NCBI GenBank assembly: GCA_964420065.1
Contig: CAYQQK010000004.1
Span: 1-64,000, forward strand
DNA: 64,000 bases
Source of the DNA: CAYQQK01 sp964420065
GTDB taxonomy: Bacteria; Bacillota; Dethiobacteria; DTU022
Direction of reading: 5' to 3'
Positions 58,797 to 64,000 of the stretch are shown piece after piece. The position numbers and the translations under genes were made by a program. The notes under the pieces were generated by a model, which was not told where the DNA came from, did no database searches, and saw nothing but the letters and a program-made list of their open reading frames with translations. The stretch's first letter is position 1. Each line of letters starts with the position of its first letter.

Positions 58797-60143
58797 GTGT
58801 CTTTACCGGCATCAGTTGAAATCAATGCTGTCGGTCGTCTGACTATGGCCGGGGTTGATCTGGTGGAGCTGGCCGGGAAACACGGCACCCCGCTCTATGT
58901 CTACAACGAAGAATTTATTCGACGGCGTTGCCGGGAGTACCGGGCAGCTTTTGCTTCGCACTACCCGGCCGGAAAGGTGATCTATGCCGGCAAGGCCTTT
59001 CTGACCACGGCCATGTGCCGCCTGATCCTCCAGGAGGGGCTTGCTCTCGACGTTGTCTCCGGGGGCGAACTTTACATTGCCTTGCAAGCCGGCTTTCCCC
59101 CGGAACAGATTTTTTTCCACGGCAACAATAAAAGTGAGGCGGAACTGCATACCGCGGTTGAGGCAGGCGTGGGCCGGGTGATCGTGGACAGCCGGGCTGA
59201 GCTGGAACTTTTGGAAAAGGTGGCGGCCCGGCAGGGCCGAACCGCTGCGGTGATGCTGCGGGTCAAACCGGGAGTGACCGCCCATACCCACCACTATATC
59301 CAAACCGGTCAGGAGGACTCAAAATTTGGTCTGGGCATCTCCGACGGCCAGGCCCTGGCAGCCGTCCGCCGGGCGGCCCGTTCCGGTTCACTTTCCCTGC
59401 GCGGCATTCACTGCCATATCGGATCGCAGATTCTTGACCCGCTGCCCTTTTTCAAGGCTGCCCGGATCATGATGGATCTGCTGCAAGAGATCCGCCGGCA
59501 AACCGGATTGGCATTGGGGGAACTGAACTTGGGCGGTGGCTACGGTATTCGATATACCGGCGAGGATCATCCGTGCAGCGTGAACGATACGGTTCAGCTC
59601 ATTGCTCGGGCGCTTCGGGAGAAGGCTGCAGCGCATGATTTCCCCTTGCCCGGGTTGATGATCGAACCGGGACGATCGATTGTCGGTGAAGCCGGAGTGA
59701 CCCTTTACACTGTGGGTACGATCAAAGACCTGCCCGGGATTCGCCGTTATATTGCTGTTGATGGCGGCATGACCGACAATTTACGCTGTGCTCTTTACGG
59801 AGCCCGCTATGATGCCGCTTTGGCCGACCGCCCTCTTGCTCCCATTGCCGGACCGGTCACCATTGCCGGTAAAGCCTGCGAATCCGGTGATATCCTGATC
59901 CGGGACCTGCCCTTGCCCGATCCGGAACCGGGGGAGATCCTGGCAGTATTTTCTACCGGGGCCTACCATTATGCCATGTTTAGCCAGTACAACTGGCATC
60001 TTCGGCCGGCGGTGGTTTTCTGCAGCGGCGGCAAGGATGCCCTGATCGTGCGCCGCCAGGAGCTTACCGATCTGGTTGTCCTGGATGAAATTCCGCCCCA
60101 CCTGGCAGCGGAAGACCGGCCTGCGCGCGGGAAAGGCGCTTGA
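58797..60143 (+). CDS. lysA: Diaminopimelate decarboxylase
   Basis: LysA makes lysine from meso-diaminopimelate. The 448-residue PLP enzyme has VIYAGKAFLTTAMCRL (cofactor lysine), LDVVSGGELYIAL, FHGNNKSEAEL, GIHCHIGSQILDP, NLGGGYGIRY, IEPGRSIVGEAG and, at the active-site end, KACESGDIL with FSTGAYHYAMFSQYN. GTG 58797 has GGAGG eight bases upstream. It is controlled by the lysine riboswitch and followed by dapF, dapL and asd in the same direction. Confidence 0.96.
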   Translation: MSLPASVEINAVGRLTMAGVDLVELAGKHGTPLYVYNEEFIRRRCREYRAAFASHYPAGKVIYAGKAFLTTAMCRLILQEGLALDVVSGGELYIALQAGFPPEQIFFHGNNKSEAELHTAVEAGVGRVIVDSRAELELLEKVAARQGRTAAVMLRVKPGVTAHTHHYIQTGQEDSKFGLGISDGQALAAVRRAARSGSLSLRGIHCHIGSQILDPLPFFKAARIMMDLLQEIRRQTGLALGELNLGGGYGIRYTGEDHPCSVNDTVQLIARALREKAAAHDFPLPGLMIEPGRSIVGEAGVTLYTVGTIKDLPGIRRYIAVDGGMTDNLRCALYGARYDAALADRPLAPIAGPVTIAGKACESGDILIRDLPLPDPEPGEILAVFSTGAYHYAMFSQYNWHLRPAVVFCSGGKDALIVRRQELTDLVVLDEIPPHLAAEDRPARGKGA

Positions 60144-60230
60144 AAAGAAAAAGGGCACGGGCAAGGGCCGGGGTGGGGTAACGGAAGGGGCAGGGAAAAA
60201 ACCGCTTTTCTGTAAGCAAACAGGCTAGGA

Positions 60231-60294
60231 TTCTTCGGTCGCGACGCTCTTTCGGAACGACAAAGAAGCGGGGCGTCTTTGGAGCGACTGAGAA
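60231..60294. repeat. Nested inverted repeat in the lysA-dapF gap
   Basis: TTCTTCGGTCGC (60231) is roughly complementary to GCGACTGAGAA (60284), and inside it GACGC (60243) to GCGTC (60273), with a further CTTT/AAAG pair. The sequence resembles hairpin-forming intergenic repeats of clostridial genomes. It ends just before the dapF ribosome site. Confidence 0.5.
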
Positions 60295-60316
60295 GGAGCA
60301 AGGAGGATCATCACCA

Positions 60317-61129
60317 GTGCGGTTTGTGAAGATGCATGGTCTTGGGAACGATTTTATTGTGATCCCGCCGGAAGAAAAACATCCGGAACATCCCCAAAAA
60401 ACGGCCCGGGAATTATGCCGCCGTTCTTTCGGGGTCGGAGCCGACGGGCTGGTTCTTCTCGGTCCTTCGGGAAGAGCCGATCTTTTGATGCGTATTTACA
60501 ACAGTGACGGTACCGAAGCGGAAATGTGCGGCAATGCCCTGCGCTGTGTTGCCCTGTATGCCCGCTCCCGCGGTCTGGCCAAAAACGATACGTTGACGGT
60601 GGAAACCCGGGCCGGCGTCAAAACGGCAGTTCTTCGCCCCGACGGGATGGTTCGGGTTGACATGGGAGCGCCTTTACTTGATAGCCTGGATATTCCCGTG
60701 ACGGGGGCCCGCCGCCGGGTCGTGCGCGAAACGATTACTGCCGGCACTGAACGTTTCTGTTTTACGGCGGTCAGCATGGGCAACCCGCATTGTGTTATCT
60801 TTTTGGGTCCGGGACGACAGATAGATCTTGCGACCGTCGGTCCCGCTCTGGAATGGCATCCCTTCTTTCCGCAGGGCGCCAACGTCGAATTTTGCCGCGT
60901 GGAACATCCCGGCCGGGTTGCGGTCCAGGTCTGGGAGCGGGGGGCCGGACCGACCCTGGCCTGCGGCACTGGCGCCTGTGCGGTGGTGGTTGCCGGCGTG
61001 ATCGGAGGAGTGCTGGAACGGGAGGCGGAAGTTATTTTGCCCGGTGGAACGCTCAAGGTATTCTGGCCCGCCGAGGGGCCTGTTTATATGGAAGGCCCTG
61101 CGACCGAGGTTTACCGGGGAAAAATTTAA
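60317..61129 (+). CDS. dapF: Diaminopimelate epimerase
   Basis: DapF converts LL- to meso-diaminopimelate. The 270-residue enzyme has KMHGLGNDFIVI, the two catalytic cysteines in EMCGNALRC and LACGTGACA, and RIYNSDGTEAE and SMGNPHCVIF. GTG 60317 follows AAGGAGG. The order lysA-dapF-dapL gives the last three steps of the aminotransferase route of lysine synthesis. Confidence 0.96.
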   Translation: MRFVKMHGLGNDFIVIPPEEKHPEHPQKTARELCRRSFGVGADGLVLLGPSGRADLLMRIYNSDGTEAEMCGNALRCVALYARSRGLAKNDTLTVETRAGVKTAVLRPDGMVRVDMGAPLLDSLDIPVTGARRRVVRETITAGTERFCFTAVSMGNPHCVIFLGPGRQIDLATVGPALEWHPFFPQGANVEFCRVEHPGRVAVQVWERGAGPTLACGTGACAVVVAGVIGGVLEREAEVILPGGTLKVFWPAEGPVYMEGPATEVYRGKI

Positions 61130-61172
61130 AGCAGGCGTAACAAACGAGACGAACGAGGAGGCCTGATAACAG

Positions 61173-62387
61173 ATGATTGAACCGGCACGACGCATCAAGC
61201 ACCTGCCTCCGTACCTTTTTGCGCAAATCGACCGGAAGGTGCGGGCGAAAGTTGCCGCCGGCGTGGATGTGATCCGGCTCGGGATCGGTGATCCGGATCG
61301 TCCCACTCCGGAATACATCATCGAACGTATGGCGGCGGAGATCCGGCGCCCGGAGAATCACCGCTACCCTGCTGACGACGGGATCCCCGCCCTGCGAGAA
61401 GCCGTTGCCGCTTACTATCACGAACGCTTCGGGGTTGACATTGACCCGGAGCACCAGGTGCATCCCCTGATTGGCTCCAAGGAGGGGATCGCCCATATCT
61501 CTTTTTCATACGTTGATCCTGGGGATGTCAACCTGGTTCCGGATCCGGGTTACCCGGTTTACAGTATCGGAACCTTATTTGCTGGCGGTGAGGTTTACCG
61601 CCTCCCGCTTCTGGAGGAAAACGGCTTTTTGCCCGACCTGGAACAGATCCCCGCGGCCATAGCTCGCCGGGCCAAGCTTCTTTTTCTAAATTACCCCAAC
61701 AACCCGACCGGAGCCGTGGCCGGGCCGGAATTTTTTGCCCGGGCGGTTGCTTTTGCCCGGCATTACAACATTCTGATTTGCCATGATGCCGCATACAACG
61801 AGCTGGTTTTTGACGGTGACCGGCCGCTCAGTTTTTTGGAAACCCCGGGCGCCCTGGAAACTGGGATTGAGTTCATGTCCTTTTCAAAACCTTTTAACAT
61901 GACCGGCTGGCGTATTGCCTGCGTTATCGGCCAAACGGCTGCGGTGGAGGCACTCAGCCGTTTTAAAACCAATATCGATTCCGGTGTTTTTACCGCCATT
62001 CAACAGGCCGGGGTTGAGGCCCTCTCCAATCCGGCGCGGGATTCCCTTATTGCTGCCCAGTGTCAACTCTACCGGGAACGCCGGGATATCGTGGTTGAAG
62101 CTTTACGCCGGCAAGGATGGCCCCTGGAAGCTCCCCGCGGTTCCTTCTATGTTTGGGCTCGCGTGCCGTCCGGTTATACCTCCCAGGATTTTGTATCGGA
62201 GTTACTCGATCAAACCGGGGTGGTGGTCACTCCGGGACGGGGTTTCGGGGAGTATGGTGAAGGTTATTTCCGCATCGCCCTGACGGTAGAGGCGGAACGC
62301 CTGCGGGAAGCCATGGCCCGCCTGGCCCGTGTTTTTACCTATCCTGACCGGGCTGGGGGGTGTTTCGATCCGGGTACACCCGGCTGA
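61173..62387 (+). CDS. dapL: LL-diaminopimelate aminotransferase
   Basis: DapL makes LL-diaminopimelate directly from tetrahydrodipicolinate and glutamate, bypassing the acylated intermediates. The 404-residue class I aminotransferase has ARRIKHLPPYLFAQID, LGIGDPDRPTP, GSKEGIAHI, LNYPNNPTGAV, CHDAAYNELVFDG and the PLP lysine in SFSKPFNMTGWRI. These details are typical of the DapL2 type in anaerobic Firmicutes. It lies between dapF and asd. AGGAGG precedes the ATG. Confidence 0.93.
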   Translation: MIEPARRIKHLPPYLFAQIDRKVRAKVAAGVDVIRLGIGDPDRPTPEYIIERMAAEIRRPENHRYPADDGIPALREAVAAYYHERFGVDIDPEHQVHPLIGSKEGIAHISFSYVDPGDVNLVPDPGYPVYSIGTLFAGGEVYRLPLLEENGFLPDLEQIPAAIARRAKLLFLNYPNNPTGAVAGPEFFARAVAFARHYNILICHDAAYNELVFDGDRPLSFLETPGALETGIEFMSFSKPFNMTGWRIACVIGQTAAVEALSRFKTNIDSGVFTAIQQAGVEALSNPARDSLIAAQCQLYRERRDIVVEALRRQGWPLEAPRGSFYVWARVPSGYTSQDFVSELLDQTGVVVTPGRGFGEYGEGYFRIALTVEAERLREAMARLARVFTYPDRAGGCFDPGTPG

Positions 62388-62431
62388 CGGGCGCACGGAA
62401 ATATATTGATATTAGGGAGGGTGAAATAAAG

Positions 62432-63466
62432 ATGAACCGGAAAAGGTACAATGTTGCTATCGTTGGAGCTACCGGCATGGTCGGCCAGAAAATGGCCGAA
62501 ATACTGGTCGAACGTAATTTTCCCTTCAGCAGTCTTAAACTGTTGGCCTCATTCCGCTCCGTCGATACGAAAATGGAAATAGGAGGCAGGCTCTATACCG
62601 TCGAGGAGGCTGTGCCGGAGGCTTTTGGCGGTGTTGATTTCGCATTTTTTAGTGCCGGGGGGGAGATCAGCCTTGCCCTTGCCCCGGAAGCGGCAAAGCG
62701 GGGTGCGGTGGTGATCGACAACAGCAGCGCTTTCCGTATGGATGAAGCAGTCCCTCTGGTTGTACCGGAAATCAACCCCGAAGCAGCATTAACACATCGC
62801 GGTATCATTGCCAACCCCAATTGTTCCACAACCCAGATGGTGGTGGCCCTCTATCCCCTGCACCGGGCGGCGGGTTTGAAACGCGTGGTTGCTTCCACCT
62901 ACCAGGCCGTGTCGGGAGCCGGCAGGGAAGCGCTGGAAGAGCTGCATGAACAAAACCACGCTGTTTTGGAAAATCGTCCTGTTACTGCGGCCTATCTCCC
63001 CTGCAAGGGAGCACCGATGCACCACCAGATTGCGTACAATGTTATTCCGCAAATAGATGTTTTCACGGAGGACGGGTACAGCAAGGAAGAGATGAAAATG
63101 GTGCATGAGTCGCGTAAAATTATGGGGCTGCCGGATCTGCCCATAACCGTGACCACAGTCCGGGTTCCGGTAGTGTATGGCCATTCCGAGGCGCTCAACG
63201 TCGAGTTCGAGCGTGAGATCACTCCGGCCGGGGCCCGCACCATCTTGAGCCGATCTGCCGGCATAGTGGTGCAGGATGAACCGGAAAAAATGGTTTACCC
63301 CATGCCCGTGTACGGCAGCGATACGGACGAGGTTTACGTCGGGCGGATCCGGACCGATGACAGCGTTCCGCACGGTCTCAACCTTTGGGTCGTTTCCGAT
63401 AATATTCGGAAGGGGGCGGCCACGAACTCGATCCAGATCGCGGAGTTGCTTCTTTCCCGGCGTTAG
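62432..63466 (+). CDS. asd: Aspartate-semialdehyde dehydrogenase
   Basis: Asd makes aspartate semialdehyde, shared by lysine, threonine and methionine synthesis. The 344-residue enzyme has VAIVGATGMVGQKMAEIL, FFSAGGEISLALAPEAA, the nucleophilic cysteine in IANPNCSTTQMV, YQAVSGAGREALEEL and RVPVVYGHSEALN with the catalytic histidine. ATG 62432 has GGGAGG about 11 bases upstream. Hom (31825) uses the same product. Confidence 0.96.
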   Translation: MNRKRYNVAIVGATGMVGQKMAEILVERNFPFSSLKLLASFRSVDTKMEIGGRLYTVEEAVPEAFGGVDFAFFSAGGEISLALAPEAAKRGAVVIDNSSAFRMDEAVPLVVPEINPEAALTHRGIIANPNCSTTQMVVALYPLHRAAGLKRVVASTYQAVSGAGREALEELHEQNHAVLENRPVTAAYLPCKGAPMHHQIAYNVIPQIDVFTEDGYSKEEMKMVHESRKIMGLPDLPITVTTVRVPVVYGHSEALNVEFEREITPAGARTILSRSAGIVVQDEPEKMVYPMPVYGSDTDEVYVGRIRTDDSVPHGLNLWVVSDNIRKGAATNSIQIAELLLSRR

Positions 63467-63584
63467 AGCCGGGGCGGGAGAGTGACGGTGGCAAACGGAT
63501 GGATCCGGGATTCGGTAGTACGGAAAATCCGTTACAGCAGTCTTACGGTAGATCAGGATGGTAGAATGGGAGGAAATAAATATC

Positions 63585-64000
63585 ATGATTGTTGTCTTGA
63601 AGCCCGGAACGGGTCAGGAAATCGTGGAGTGCATTGCCGGAAAGTTAAAAGCCCTGGGTTATGGAGTGCACCGCTCCACAGGGGAGAAGCGCACCATCCT
63701 CGGGGTGATCGGGCAACGTCGGGAAGAGGCTGCCCAGGCCATGGAGGCCATCGCCGCGGTGGAAAGAGTGGTCTACGTTACACGACCTTTCAAACTGGCC
63801 GGAAGGGAATTTCACCCGGAGCCAACCGTGGTTCGGATCGGCCCCGGGGTTTCCGTGGGGGATCGGGCTCTGGCGATCATGGCCGGGCCCTGTGCAGTTG
63901 AGAGTGAAGAACAGATCCTTGAAGCAGCCCGGGCGGTCCAGGCCGCCGGGGCAAAAATTTTACGGGGCGGTGCTTTTAAGCCCCGCACTTCACCCTACAG
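63585..64000 (+). CDS. aroF: 3-deoxy-7-phosphoheptulonate synthase, 5' part cut by window edge
   Basis: The first 138 codons encode an ACT/ferredoxin-like N-terminal domain (IVVLKPGTGQEIVECIAGKL, VHRSTGEKRTILGVIGQ) and the start of the DAHP synthase barrel (LAIMAGPCAVESEEQI, RGGAFKPRTSPY). This is the AroF family that begins aromatic amino acid synthesis and often lacks feedback by the E. coli type. ATG 63585 follows GGGAGG. The gene continues beyond 64000. Confidence 0.93.
   Translation, partial: MIVVLKPGTGQEIVECIAGKLKALGYGVHRSTGEKRTILGVIGQRREEAAQAMEAIAAVERVVYVTRPFKLAGREFHPEPTVVRIGPGVSVGDRALAIMAGPCAVESEEQILEAARAVQAAGAKILRGGAFKPRTSPY

Noticed and set aside
1..64000. CRISPR arrays, rRNA operons, tRNA genes and intact insertion sequences.
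   Set aside because: None was seen; the only repeats are the short ones reported.

Overview
The window looks like chromosome of an anaerobic, endospore-forming clostridial Firmicute. Evidence for sporulation is a germination protease (gpr), a Spo0E-like phosphatase and coat-like proteins. Evidence for anaerobic metabolism is the HdrA-Flx and Etf electron-transfer genes, selenocysteine synthesis, a tungsten/molybdenum-type aldehyde oxidoreductase and DapL-route lysine synthesis. Promoters are TTGACA/TATAAT-like, ribosome sites are strong GGAGG, and TTG/GTG starts are frequent. Several GH57 enzymes and TreT hint at a thermophile; this is inference.

Layout. 1-5982: an AT-richer stretch with the tail of an unknown gene, an MFS exporter, a tripartite tricarboxylate transporter (tctCBA) and a class II aldolase, closed by two opposed terminators. 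6022-20427: alpha-glucan and trehalose metabolism (four GH57 enzymes, DUF4912, a GalT-like transferase, treZ, treT), with holA inside the block and rpsT at its far end. 20634-31733: a holin-like membrane protein, gpr, a YbaK-type deacylase, a two-gene DUF1538 transporter with a PII regulator, cell-envelope proteins, NAD(P)HX repair, and two poorly known proteins. 31761-38124: hom, alr, the ndoAI-ndoA toxin-antitoxin pair, a C26 peptidase, a processive GT2 and a HIT protein. 38266-44806: a beta-lactamase-like protein, a QueG-like Fe-S protein and selA-selB-selD; selD itself appears to be a selenoprotein read through an in-frame TGA. 45015-46038: a gene graveyard with remnants of an acyl-CoA dehydrogenase and an amidohydrolase. 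46039-57493: aldehyde oxidoreductase, a cysteine-desulfurase remnant, then hdrBC-etfB-etfA-hdrA-flxD-flxC-flxB-flxA. 57829-64000: an RseC-like protein, a lysine riboswitch, lysA-dapF-dapL-asd and the start of a DAHP synthase gene.

How it works together. The GH57 enzymes, TreZ and TreT would shuttle glucose between a storage glucan and trehalose. The 46-57 kb block has the parts of a soluble flavin-based electron bifurcation complex joining NADH (FlxA), ferredoxin (HdrA), an HdrBC-type Fe-S protein and an electron-transfer flavoprotein. This combination is the most interesting system in the window. Its 5' side shows two independent scars of gene loss, and a repeated intergenic sequence lies between its last genes. 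Lysine synthesis is controlled by a clear promoter, riboswitch and terminator.
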